Shown: in pieces, positions 51,491-61,151 of the stretch
How the letters are laid out: each line of letters opens with the position of its first letter
Position numbering within the stretch: position 1 is the first letter of the stretch
Assembly (NCBI RefSeq): GCF_009831215.1
Contig: NZ_WUTW01000001.1
Span: 1,383,423 to 1,447,422, forward strand
Source of the DNA: Actinomadura rayongensis
Lineage (GTDB): Bacteria; Actinomycetota; Actinomycetes; Streptosporangiales; Streptosporangiaceae
DNA: 64,000 nucleotides
Direction of reading: 5' to 3'
Position numbers and translations under genes: made by a program
The notes under the pieces: generated by a model
The model's database searches: none
What the model was told of the DNA's origin: nothing
What the model saw: the letters and a program-made list of their open reading frames with translations, nothing else

Positions 51491-51692
51491 GGCACTCCTT
51501 GCCGGGACGGGCGGGCCGGGCGCCCGCGCGGACGAGAGGAGACGGCGGGACGGCGCGCGGCCCGGCTCTGACGTATTGTGCCCGATGCGGCACGGACGGT
51601 GAGCGCGCGACCCGCGCTCTCCGCGCGGCCGGGGCTACGCTTCGGTAGGCCGGGAACCCGCCCGGCGCGGGACCGGCAGGAGGGAACGGCCG

Positions 51693-51761
51693 ATGGCACG
51701 CGCTCACTCCTTCACGCTTCCCCGGCGCGGTGCCCCTTGCACCCGCGCGGGCGGCCGGTGA
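51693..51761 (+). CDS. 22-residue upstream ORF coupled to the ddaH gene
   Basis: ATG 51693 follows an AGGAGGG ribosome binding site at 8 bases and runs 22 codons to a TGA that overlaps the next gene's GTG as GTGA. The peptide MARAHSFTLPRRGAPCTRAG (then GR) has five Arg codons. A TACGCT hexamer lies at 51636-51641. The downstream GTG has no ribosome binding site of its own, so translation of this short ORF probably delivers ribosomes to it. It could be a leader peptide sensing arginine or a plain coupling device; the first is speculative. Confidence 0.6.
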   Translation: MARAHSFTLPRRGAPCTRAGGR

Positions 51762-52519
51762 GCGCCGCGCGCCGGACGGCGCTCGTGCGCGCGCCCGGCC
51801 CGCGCCTGGCCGACGGGCTCGTGTCCTTCGCGGCGCGGCGGCCGGTGGACGTCGGCCTCGCCCGCCGTCAGCACGACGCCTACACGGCCGCGCTGCGCGC
51901 CGCGGGCTGGACCGTGCGCGCCGTCCCGCCCGCCGACGCCTGCCCGGACGCGGTGTTCGTGGAGGACGCGCTGGTCGTGTGCGGGGACGTCGCCGTCCTC
52001 GGCCGGGCCGCCGCGCCGTCGCGCGCCGGGGAGGCGGCGGGCGCCGACCGGGCCGCGCGCGACCTCGGCCTGCGCGTCGAGCGCATCGAGCCGCCGGGCA
52101 CGCTCGACGGCGGGGACGTCCTGCAGACCGACCGCGCCGTCTACGTCGGGCTGAGCACCCGCACCAACGAGGACGGCATCTGCCAGCTCGCGCGGCTGCT
52201 CGGCGGCCGTCCGGTCGTGCCCGTCCGGGTGACCGGGGCGCTGCACCTGAAGTCGGCGGTGACCGCGCTGCCGGACGGGTCCCTCATCGGCCTGCCCGAC
52301 GCCGTCGACGCCACCGCCCTGCCCTACCTGCGGGTGGCGCCCGACCCGGCCGGCGCGCATCTGGTCGTCCTCGGGCCGGACCACGTCCTGCTCGCCGCCT
52401 CGGCGCCGCGCACCGCCGCCCGGCTCGCCGCCGACGGATTGCGCGTCACGACCGTCGACATCAGCGAATTCGAAGCCCTTGACGGTTGTGTCACCTGCCT
52501 TTCGGTGCTCGTTCCCTGA
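51758..52519 (+). CDS. ddaH: Dimethylarginine dimethylaminohydrolase (DDAH)
   Basis: This 253-residue enzyme of the amidinotransferase fold hydrolyses N,N-dimethylarginine to citrulline and dimethylamine. Catalytic His163 is in ALHLKSAVTAL and the nucleophile Cys247 in DGCVTCLSVL. The substrate loops VFVEDALVV and LDGGDVLQ are also present. GTG 51758 gives the normal family length; the longer frame upstream is Arg/Pro-rich and was excluded. It is coupled to the 22-codon ORF. The urea transporter downstream suggests a guanidino- or urea-nitrogen theme. A related arginine deiminase is less likely given the size. Confidence 0.92.
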   Translation: MSAARRTALVRAPGPRLADGLVSFAARRPVDVGLARRQHDAYTAALRAAGWTVRAVPPADACPDAVFVEDALVVCGDVAVLGRAAAPSRAGEAAGADRAARDLGLRVERIEPPGTLDGGDVLQTDRAVYVGLSTRTNEDGICQLARLLGGRPVVPVRVTGALHLKSAVTALPDGSLIGLPDAVDATALPYLRVAPDPAGAHLVVLGPDHVLLAASAPRTAARLAADGLRVTTVDISEFEALDGCVTCLSVLVP

Positions 52520-52542
52520 CCCGCAGTCGCGGTGAGCCTTTC

Positions 52543-52580
52543 GTCATGCATTCGTAACAACGCGGTCGCGACGCGGAAAT
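52543..52580 (+). promoter_or_regulatory. GlnR-like box array upstream of urtA
   Basis: GTCAT, GTAAC, GTCGC and GAAAT follow at exact 11-base intervals (52543, 52554, 52565, 52576), each pair separated by 6 bases. GlnR sites in actinobacteria are gTnAC-n6-GaAAc repeats with this spacing, and urea import is a known GlnR target. The boxes lie about 65-100 bases before the urtA start. The middle box is a poor match. Confidence 0.5.
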
Positions 52581-52643
52581 CTTTTTCCGGAGACTTGGCA
52601 CAGGAAACAATCCGACCGGGACTGTTCTGTGAGGAGTCGATAG

Positions 52644-53867
52644 TTGCGCAAGCCATTTCTGCGCCCGTTGGCCGCAGTGCTCCTGCTGCCCGTGGCAATG
52701 CTCACGGGGTGCGGCGGGGATTCCAAGGACGGATCGTCCGGCGGCGGCGCCGGCGGCAACACCGTCAAGGTGGGGATCCTGCATTCGCTGAGCGGCACCA
52801 TGTCGATCAGCGAGGTCACGGTCAAGAACTCCGAACTCATGGCCATCGACGAGATCAACGCCAAGGGCGGCGTACTCGGCAAGAAGATCCAGCCGGTGGT
52901 CGAGGACGGCGCGTCCGACTGGCCGACCTTCGCGCAGAAGGCGCAGAAGCTCATCAAGAAGGACAAGGTCGCCACGGTGTTCGGCGGCTGGACGTCCGCC
53001 AGCCGCAAGGCGATGCTCCCGGTCTTCGAGCGGAACAAGGCGCTGCTGTGGTACCCCGTCCAGTACGAGGGACTGGAGAGCAGCCCGTACATCTTCTACA
53101 CCGGCGCGACCACCAACCAGCAGATCGTCCCGGCCCTGGACTATCTCAAGGAAAAGGGCAAGAAGCGGATCTACCTGGTCGGCAGCGACTATGTCTTCCC
53201 GCGCACCGCGAACAAAATCATCAAGGCGTACGCCAAGGCCAACGGAATGACGATCGTCGGTGAGGAGTACACCCCGCTCGGCCACACCGAATACAGCACG
53301 CTCGTCAACAAGATCGGCACGGCGAAGCCGGACGCGGTCTTCAACACGCTGAACGGCGACAGCAACGTCGCGTTCTTCAAGCAGTTCAAGAGCGCCGGAT
53401 TCGACGCGGCCAAACTCCCGGTGATGTCGGTGAGCATCGCCGAGGAGGAGGTCAAGGGCATCGGCGTCGCCAACGTCCAGGGCCAGCTCGTCGCCTGGAA
53501 CTACTACGAGACGACCCCGGGCGCGGTGAACGACGCGTTCGTGAAGGCCTTCCAGGCCAAGTACAAGGGCGCCGTCACCTCCGACCCGATGGAGGCCGGG
53601 TACAACGCCGTCCACCTGTGGGCCGCCGCCGTCCAGAAGGCCGGGACGACCGACGTCGCCGCCGTGAAGAAGGCCGCCGCCGGGATCTCGCTGGACACCC
53701 CCGAGGGCAAGGTCACGATCGACGGTGAGAACCAGCACGTCTACAAGACCGCGCGGATCGGCGTGATCCAGCCGGACGGGCTGATCAAGGAGGTCTGGTC
53801 GTCCGGCAAGCCGATCAAGCCGGACCCCTACCTCAAGACCTACCCCTGGGCGACCGGGCTGTCCTGA
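52644..53867 (+). CDS. urtA: Urea ABC transporter substrate-binding protein UrtA
   Basis: This 407-residue lipoprotein binds urea for the UrtBCDE importer. The signal ends in the lipobox LTGC with Cys23, followed by a Gly/Ser linker. The body matches UrtA closely ([70 protein letters not shown]). Start is TTG, supported by a GAGGAG ribosome binding site. A hairpin separates it from urtB. Confidence 0.96.
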   Translation: MRKPFLRPLAAVLLLPVAMLTGCGGDSKDGSSGGGAGGNTVKVGILHSLSGTMSISEVTVKNSELMAIDEINAKGGVLGKKIQPVVEDGASDWPTFAQKAQKLIKKDKVATVFGGWTSASRKAMLPVFERNKALLWYPVQYEGLESSPYIFYTGATTNQQIVPALDYLKEKGKKRIYLVGSDYVFPRTANKIIKAYAKANGMTIVGEEYTPLGHTEYSTLVNKIGTAKPDAVFNTLNGDSNVAFFKQFKSAGFDAAKLPVMSVSIAEEEVKGIGVANVQGQLVAWNYYETTPGAVNDAFVKAFQAKYKGAVTSDPMEAGYNAVHLWAAAVQKAGTTDVAAVKKAAAGISLDTPEGKVTIDGENQHVYKTARIGVIQPDGLIKEVWSSGKPIKPDPYLKTYPWATGLS

Positions 53868-53872
53868 CCGGC

Positions 53873-53904
53873 GCGGGCCCCCGGCGCACCCGCCGGGGGC
53901 CCGC
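53873..53904 (+). other. Strong hairpin between urtA and urtB
   Basis: A perfect 14-bp stem (53873-53886 and 53891-53904) with a 4-base loop starts 5 bases after the urtA stop, without a T-run. Such hairpins between a binding-protein gene and its permease genes often let the binding protein be made in excess. Confidence 0.75.
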
Positions 53905-53940
53905 GGCGAGGACCACCCACGGCGCGTTCGAGGAGGCGGC

Positions 53941-54819
53941 ATGGAATCACTGCTCAACCAACTGCCGGTCGGCCTCAGCATCGGTGCGGTGCTGCTGCTG
54001 ATCGCGCTCGGCCTGACGTTCACGTTCGGCCAGATGGGCGTCATCAACATGGCGCACGGCGAGTTCATCATGGCCGGCGCCTACACGGCCTACATGCTCC
54101 AGGACTGGTTCCACGGCCAGGCCGTGATCGTCGCGCTGCCGGTGGCCTTCGTGGTCGCCGGGACGCTCGGCTGGATCCTGGAGCGCGCGGCGATCCGGCA
54201 CTTCTACGGACGTCCGCTCGACACCCTGCTGCTCACCTGGGGCGTCAGCCTCGTCCTGCAGCAGGCCGCGCGGGACCTGTTCGGCGCCCCGAACGTGCAG
54301 GTCACCGCGCCGTCCTGGCTGTCGGGACGGGTCGAGCTGCTCGGCGGCAACCTGCCCTACGCGCGGCTGTTCATCATGGGGCTCGCGACCGCGTGCGTCG
54401 TCGGGATCTGGGCCTACATGAACCGCTCCCGGCAGGGCCGCCGGATGCGGGCCGTCATGCAGAACCGCGAGCTGGCCGCCGTCAGCGGCGTCGCGACCGG
54501 CCGCGTGGACCAGCTCACGTTCTTCATCGGCTCGGGCCTCGCGGGCGTCGCCGGGGTCGCGCTGACGCTGATCGGCCCGGTCGGGCCGTCGCTCGGCACC
54601 TACTACATCGTGGACGCGTTCCTCGTCGTCGTCGCGGGCGGCCTCGGCCAGCTCCGCGGCGCGGTGATCGCGGCGCTCGCGCTCGGCATGCTGAACTCCT
54701 ACGGCGAGTTCTGGACGGACGCGAGCCTGGCGAAGGTCATCGTCTTCGTCGTCATCGTCGGGTTCCTGCAAGTCCGTCCGCAGGGGCTGTTCGTCCTCCG
54801 CTCGCGGGCGCTGACATGA
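53941..54819 (+). CDS. urtB: Urea ABC transporter permease UrtB
   Basis: This 292-residue membrane protein is one of the two urea permeases of the branched-chain amino acid transporter type. About eight hydrophobic segments are seen, with GLTFTFGQMGVINMAHGEFIMAGAY near the N-terminus and GRRMRAVMQNRELAAVSGVATGRVD in the coupling region, typical of UrtB. It has a GAGGAGG ribosome binding site and overlaps urtC by ATGA. Confidence 0.95.
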   Translation: MESLLNQLPVGLSIGAVLLLIALGLTFTFGQMGVINMAHGEFIMAGAYTAYMLQDWFHGQAVIVALPVAFVVAGTLGWILERAAIRHFYGRPLDTLLLTWGVSLVLQQAARDLFGAPNVQVTAPSWLSGRVELLGGNLPYARLFIMGLATACVVGIWAYMNRSRQGRRMRAVMQNRELAAVSGVATGRVDQLTFFIGSGLAGVAGVALTLIGPVGPSLGTYYIVDAFLVVVAGGLGQLRGAVIAALALGMLNSYGEFWTDASLAKVIVFVVIVGFLQVRPQGLFVLRSRALT

Positions 54820-55892
54820 GCGCGCGGCTGCGCGGCTACGCGCTCTTCGCCGGCGTCGCGGCGCTGTTCCTCGTCGTCGCGCCGCTCGCCCTGCCCGCCT
54901 TCCGGCTGGACGAGCTGGCCAAGTACCTGTGCTTCGCCATCGCCGCGCTCGGCATCGGCCTCGCCTGGGGCCAGGGCGGGATGCTCACGCTCGGACAGGG
55001 CGTGTTCTTCGGCCTCGGCGGCTACGCGATGGGCATGTACCTCAAGCTCCACGACGCCGGCGGCGACCTGCCCGACTTCATGGTGTGGAGCGGCGTCGAC
55101 AAGCTCCCGGCGCTGTGGAAGCCGTTCGGGAACCCGGTGTTCGCCCTCGCGGCCGTCGTGGTCGTGCCGGTCGTCATCGCGACGCTGCTCGGCGTCCTCG
55201 TGTTCCGCCAGCGGGTGCGCGGCGCGTACTTCGCGATCCTCACGCAGGCGCTCGCCGCCGCGTTCGTGATCCTGCTGGTCGGGCAGCAGGGCCTCACCGG
55301 CGGGACGAACGGGCTGACCAACTTCTACGACTTCTTCGGCCAGGACCCCGAGGCCGACAGCACGCAGCGGACGACGTACTTCGTCACGGCGATCGTGCTC
55401 GGCGTCCTGTACCTGCTGGCGCGGCAGCTCGTGAAGAGCCGCTTCGGACGGCTGCTCGTGGCCGTCCGCGACGGCGAGGACCGCGTGCGGTTCCTCGGCT
55501 ACAACCCCGCCACGGTCAAGACGATCACGTTCGCGATCTCGGCGGGGATGGCGGGCATCGCGGGCGCGCTGTTCGTCCCGGTGGTCGGGATCATCTCGCC
55601 GTCGCTGCTGGACGTCGTGCCGTCCCTGGAGCTGGTCGTCGCCGTCGCGATCGGCGGCCGGTACACCCTGGCGGGCGCGGTGCTCGGCGCGGTGGCCATG
55701 AACTACGCCAAGACGTCGTTCAGCGAGCAGTGGGCGGACGGCTGGCTCTACCTGGAGGGCGCCCTGTTCATCGGCGTCATGACCCTGGCGCCGCGCGGCG
55801 CGGTCGGGGTGTACGAGCAGGTCAGGGACGCGATCGCCCGCCGCCGCAAGCCCGTCCCCGCTCCGCCGACCGCCTCGGAGGTGCCCGCATGA
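54816..55892 (+). CDS. urtC: Urea ABC transporter permease UrtC
   Basis: This 358-residue permease pairs with UrtB. It has about ten hydrophobic segments, the WGQGGMLTLGQGVFFGLGGYAMGMYLKL stretch and the UrtC-specific QQGLTGGTNGLTNF. The coupling loop is RFGRLLVAVRDGEDRVRFLGYNP. It overlaps urtB and urtD by ATGA at both ends. Confidence 0.95.
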   Translation: MSARLRGYALFAGVAALFLVVAPLALPAFRLDELAKYLCFAIAALGIGLAWGQGGMLTLGQGVFFGLGGYAMGMYLKLHDAGGDLPDFMVWSGVDKLPALWKPFGNPVFALAAVVVVPVVIATLLGVLVFRQRVRGAYFAILTQALAAAFVILLVGQQGLTGGTNGLTNFYDFFGQDPEADSTQRTTYFVTAIVLGVLYLLARQLVKSRFGRLLVAVRDGEDRVRFLGYNPATVKTITFAISAGMAGIAGALFVPVVGIISPSLLDVVPSLELVVAVAIGGRYTLAGAVLGAVAMNYAKTSFSEQWADGWLYLEGALFIGVMTLAPRGAVGVYEQVRDAIARRRKPVPAPPTASEVPA

Positions 55893-56635
55893 GTGCATTG
55901 CTGGAGATTCGTGGCCTGGAAGTCGTGTTCGACGGGTTCCGGGCGCTCGGCGGGGTCGACCTGACCGTCGAGCAGGGGGAGCTGCGGTTCCTCATCGGGC
56001 CGAACGGCGCGGGCAAGACCACGCTCATCGACGTGGTCACCGGGCTGACCAGGCCCGCGTCCGGAACGGTCCGGTTCGCCGGGACCGAACTCGGCGGGCT
56101 GCGCGAGCACAAGATCGTCCGGCTGGGGATCGGCCGGACGTTCCAGACCTCGGTGGTGTTCGAGGAACTGACCGTCGTGGAGAACCTCGACCTCGCCGCC
56201 GGGTTCCGCCGTCCGCTGCCGACGCTGCTGCGGCAGCGGCGCGGCGTGTCGGACACGGTCGCGGCGGCGCTCGACACGATCGGGCTCGGCGACCTCGCGG
56301 ACCGTCCGGCGGGCGTCCTGTCCCACGGGCAGCGGCAGTGGCTGGAGATCGGGATGCTCATCGCCCAGAAGCCGCGCCTGCTGCTGCTGGACGAGCCCGT
56401 CGCGGGCATGAGCCGCGACGAGCGCGACCGCACCGGCGAACTGCTCACCGAGATCGCCCGCGACCACACGGTCGTCGTGGTGGAGCACGACATGGAGTTC
56501 CTGCGCCGGTACGCGTCCCAGGTGACGGTCCTGCACGAGGGGAAGGTGCTGGTCGAGGGCGACGTCGCGACCGTCCAGGCCGACCCGCGCGTCCAGGAGG
56601 TCTACCTCGGCCGCACCAAGAAGGAGGCCGCGTGA
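55889..56635 (+). CDS. urtD: Urea ABC transporter ATPase UrtD
   Basis: This 248-residue ATPase has Walker A GPNGAGKTT, the signature LSHGQRQWLEIGMLIAQ (LSHGQ variant, as in UrtD), Walker B LLLLDEPVAGM and the switch His in VVVVEHDMEF. It forms the ATPase pair with UrtE. Overlaps: ATGA with urtC and GTGA with urtE. Confidence 0.95.
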   Translation: MSALLEIRGLEVVFDGFRALGGVDLTVEQGELRFLIGPNGAGKTTLIDVVTGLTRPASGTVRFAGTELGGLREHKIVRLGIGRTFQTSVVFEELTVVENLDLAAGFRRPLPTLLRQRRGVSDTVAAALDTIGLGDLADRPAGVLSHGQRQWLEIGMLIAQKPRLLLLDEPVAGMSRDERDRTGELLTEIARDHTVVVVEHDMEFLRRYASQVTVLHEGKVLVEGDVATVQADPRVQEVYLGRTKKEAA

Positions 56636-57336
56636 CAGCGCTCTTGCAGGTCACGGGACTGGAGGCGGCGTACGGGCGGGCGCGGGTGCTGTTCGGGGTG
56701 GACGCCGAGGTCGAGGCGGGCAGCCTGCTGTGCGTCATGGGGCGCAACGGCGTCGGCAAGACCACGCTGCTCAACGCGATCATGGGCGTGCTGCCGCCGA
56801 CGGGCGGACGGGTGATCTTCGACGGCGAGGACGTCACCCGGCTGCCCACCCACGAGCGCGTCCGGCGCGGCATGGGCTACGTCCCGCAGGGCCACGAGAC
56901 GTTCCCGCAGCTCACCGTCGCCGAGAACCTCCAGGTCACGCTGGACGCGACCAAGCACCGCGACCGGTCGGCCATCGACGCGGCCCTGGACGTGTTCCCC
57001 CGGCTGGAGGAGTTCCTCGGCCGCCGCGCCGGGTTCCTGTCCGGCGGCCAGCAGCAGCAGCTCGCGATCGCGCGGGCGCTGGTGACGCGGCCCCGGCTGC
57101 TGATCCTGGACGAGCCGACCGAGGGCATCCAGCCGTCCATCGTCGCCGAGATCGAGGCGGCGATCGAGCGGCTGCACCAGGAGGACGGCCTCGCGGTGCT
57201 TCTGGTGGAGCAGTACCTGGAGCTGGCGCTGCGCCTCGCCGACGCCTTCGTGATCATCGAGGGCGGTGTGGTGCGGCGGGCGGGCGGTGCCGAGGACCTG
57301 CACGACGACGAGGTGAAGCGCTTGCTCGCCGTCTGA
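56632..57336 (+). CDS. urtE: Urea ABC transporter ATPase UrtE
   Basis: This 234-residue ATPase has Walker A GRNGVGKTT, the LSGGQQQQLAIARAL signature, Walker B LLILDEPTEGIQPS and the switch His replaced by Gln in LLVEQYLELAL, as is usual in the LivF/UrtE branch. It completes the operon, which ends at a terminator. No urease genes follow, so imported urea must be used by genes elsewhere. Confidence 0.95.
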   Translation: MTALLQVTGLEAAYGRARVLFGVDAEVEAGSLLCVMGRNGVGKTTLLNAIMGVLPPTGGRVIFDGEDVTRLPTHERVRRGMGYVPQGHETFPQLTVAENLQVTLDATKHRDRSAIDAALDVFPRLEEFLGRRAGFLSGGQQQQLAIARALVTRPRLLILDEPTEGIQPSIVAEIEAAIERLHQEDGLAVLLVEQYLELALRLADAFVIIEGGVVRRAGGAEDLHDDEVKRLLAV

Positions 57337-57398
57337 AAAGTGGCTAAGGTCACATCTGGGTCCGTCGCCGGTACGGGCGGCAGGGCCCGCCAACGTGC

Positions 57399-57440
57399 GA
57401 ACGGCCGGGAAGAGGCGATGCCCTCCCGGCCGTTCTGTTG
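57399..57440 (+). terminator. Terminator after the urt operon
   Basis: A perfect 12-bp stem (57399-57410 and 57424-57435) with a 13-base loop, followed by TGTTG, closes the operon about 60 bases after the urtE stop. Confidence 0.8.
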
Positions 57441-57520
57441 TGCGACGGCCCGCGGTCCCGGCGTCTCAAATTCCGGACGGCGTTACCGCGCGCCGGTCCG
57501 CGTCTGTTAGTTTTGCGGTT

Positions 57521-59358
<1,838 letters not shown>

Positions 59359-59370
59359 CGCTGAACCCCG

Positions 59371-59401
59371 GCGCCCGGCGAGCTACGTGCTCGCCGGGCG
59401 C
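59371..59401. terminator. Bidirectional terminator between leuA and the TetR gene
   Basis: A perfect 12-bp stem (59371-59382 and 59390-59401) with a 7-base loop lies in the 51-base gap between convergent stops. Confidence 0.78.
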
Positions 59402-59409
59402 GACGCGTT

Positions 59410-59955
59410 TCAGGGGGCCAGCATCCCGCGCAGGGCGTGGTCCAGCAGGCGGTCGGCCTGCGCGGCGGACTGCGCGCGGGTCCAGGCGGCGGCGGTCGTC
59501 AGGGTGAGCACGTCGGACGACGTGACCTCGGGGCGGACGGCCCCGGCCGCGTGCGCCCGGGCGAGCAGGCGGTCGGTCAGCGCGGACATGCGGGCGCAGT
59601 CGTCGTGCAGCTCCGACGCCTCGTCGTCCAGCCCGGCCGCCAGCATCTCGGCCAGCCCGCCGTAGACGGCGGCGTGCTCGGCCACGGCCCGGATCCAGGC
59701 CGCCAGCGCGGGACCGGGCGGATCCTCGGCGAGGCGGTCGCCGCGCGCGAACAGCGCGTCGTGCCGCTCGCGCAGCAGTGCGCGGGCGAGGGCGCGGCGG
59801 TTGGGGAAGTGTCCGTAGAGCGTGCCGATGGCCACGCCGGCGCGGCGGGCGATGGGCTCCAGCGGGGCGCCGGTGCCGTGGTCGCGGAAGGCGGCGTCGG
59901 CGGCGTCCAGGAGCTTGCCGACGTTGCGGCGCGCGTCGGCGCGGCGAGCGGGCAT
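59410..59955 (-). CDS. TetR family transcriptional regulator
   Basis: This 181-residue repressor has an N-terminal helix-turn-helix (IARRAGVAIGTLYGHFPNRRAL at about residues 34-56) and a helical ligand domain. It is divergent from an NmrA-like reductase gene, and a perfect palindrome lies between them, so it probably represses both itself and that gene. The ligand is unknown. Confidence 0.92.
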   Translation of the reverse strand: MPARRADARRNVGKLLDAADAAFRDHGTGAPLEPIARRAGVAIGTLYGHFPNRRALARALLRERHDALFARGDRLAEDPPGPALAAWIRAVAEHAAVYGGLAEMLAAGLDDEASELHDDCARMSALTDRLLARAHAAGAVRPEVTSSDVLTLTTAAAWTRAQSAAQADRLLDHALRGMLAP

Positions 59956-59973
59956 GGGCTGTCCCTTGTTAAG

Positions 59974-59988
59974 TCGAGGGTCCCTCGA
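59974..59988. promoter_or_regulatory. Palindromic operator between TetR and NmrA genes
   Basis: TCGAGGGTCCCTCGA is a perfect 7-1-7 palindrome 19 bases from the TetR start and 44 from the reductase start. A degenerate second copy (CGAGGCACCCTCA, from 59999) lies closer to the reductase gene. This is the expected place and size for a TetR site. Confidence 0.75.
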
Positions 59989-60031
59989 TATGTTTCCCGA
60001 GGCACCCTCAGTTTAGCGACGGAGCATTCCC

Positions 60032-60871
60032 ATGATCCTTGTGACCGGAGCGACCGGCTCCATCGGACGGCATCTCGTCCGGCGGCTCACGGCGGACGGC
60101 GCGCCCTTCCGGGCGCTCGTCCGCGACCCCGCGCGCGGCGCCGACCTCGGCTGCGCCCAGGTCATCGGCGACTTCGACGTCCCCGAGACGCTGCCGCCCG
60201 CCCTGGACGGCGTCGAGCAGGTGTTCCTCAACGCGGGCGGCGCCGTCCCCGCCGACGGCGAGCAGCCCATGGTCGGCCAGCAGAAGGCGCTGATCGACGC
60301 GGCCCGGCGCGCCGGCGTCCGCCGGATCGTCAAGGTGTCGGTACTGGGGGCCCGGGAGGGTGGACGGCTCGCCCAGGGCGCGCACTGGGAGATCGAAAGG
60401 CATCTGGCGGCGTCCGGCATCCCGGCGGCGGTGCTGCGGCCGGGCGGGTTCATGCAGAACTTCCGGACGGGCGAGGGCGCGTTCACCGCCGACGGCGACC
60501 TGCTCGGCGCGTACGGCGACGCCCGCGTGTCCTATGTCGACTGCCGGGACATCGCCGACTGCGCGGCGGCGCTGCTGCGCGACCCGTCCCGCACCGGCAC
60601 GTTTGTCCTGACCGGCCCCGAAGCGCTCACCCACGCCGAGATCGCGGAGAAACTGAGCCGCGCGCACGGCCGGACGGTCCGCTACGTCGACCTGCCGCCG
60701 GACGAGTTCGCCGCGACCCTCACCCGCCAGGGCCTGCCCGCCGCGTTCGCCGCCGACGTGGCCGCGCTGTTCGCCGAGGTCGCCGCGGGCGCGCAGGACA
60801 CGGTGACCGACACCGTCCGCGCGCTGACCGGCCGTCCGCCCCGGGACTTCGACGACTTCCTGGCCGCCTGA
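60032..60871 (+). CDS. NAD(P)-binding NmrA-like reductase
   Basis: This 279-residue atypical short-chain dehydrogenase has the nucleotide loop VTGATGSIGRHLVRRL at the N-terminus and the NmrA-like body (GVRRIVKVSVLGAREGG, LRPGGFMQNF). No catalytic YxxxK is evident, so it may be a redox sensor, a quinone reductase (QorB-like) or an isomerase. It is divergent from the TetR gene and likely its main target. It ends 4 bases before the convergent inhibitor gene. Confidence 0.88.
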   Translation: MILVTGATGSIGRHLVRRLTADGAPFRALVRDPARGADLGCAQVIGDFDVPETLPPALDGVEQVFLNAGGAVPADGEQPMVGQQKALIDAARRAGVRRIVKVSVLGAREGGRLAQGAHWEIERHLAASGIPAAVLRPGGFMQNFRTGEGAFTADGDLLGAYGDARVSYVDCRDIADCAAALLRDPSRTGTFVLTGPEALTHAEIAEKLSRAHGRTVRYVDLPPDEFAATLTRQGLPAAFAADVAALFAEVAAGAQDTVTDTVRALTGRPPRDFDDFLAA

Positions 60872-60875
60872 GCCG

Positions 60876-61130
60876 TCAGCGCGGACGGTTCAGCACGTGG
60901 TGGACGAGTTCCCGCAGCGGCCCGCTGAGCTGGCTCTCGCCGACCGTGGCGCTCGTGCCGTCGATGTCGATGTCGTACTGGTACTGGTCCGGGATCCGGC
61001 CGGGCGGGGACAGCGCGCCGAGGTCGACGCGGTCCACCAGCCCGGCCAGCACCGGATCACGGGCGCTGTCGGATTCGCCGTGCCGTTCGATGCCCGCGAA
61101 GCCTCCGCTCCGCACGACCCGCACCTTCAC
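60876..61130 (-). CDS. Emfourin-like protealysin inhibitor
   Basis: This 84-residue protein begins KVRVVRSGGFAGI and has the acidic DQYQYDIDIDG middle seen in emfourin, the protein inhibitor of protealysin-type M4 peptidases. It lies 21 bases after the M4 peptidase gene on the same strand, the pairing known for emfourin. It would bind the protease and keep it inactive inside the cell or regulate it. The identification is from overall resemblance and context. Confidence 0.8.
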   Translation of the reverse strand: MKVRVVRSGGFAGIERHGESDSARDPVLAGLVDRVDLGALSPPGRIPDQYQYDIDIDGTSATVGESQLSGPLRELVHHVLNRPR

Positions 61131-61151
61131 GACGCCTCCTCGCCCCCGGGG

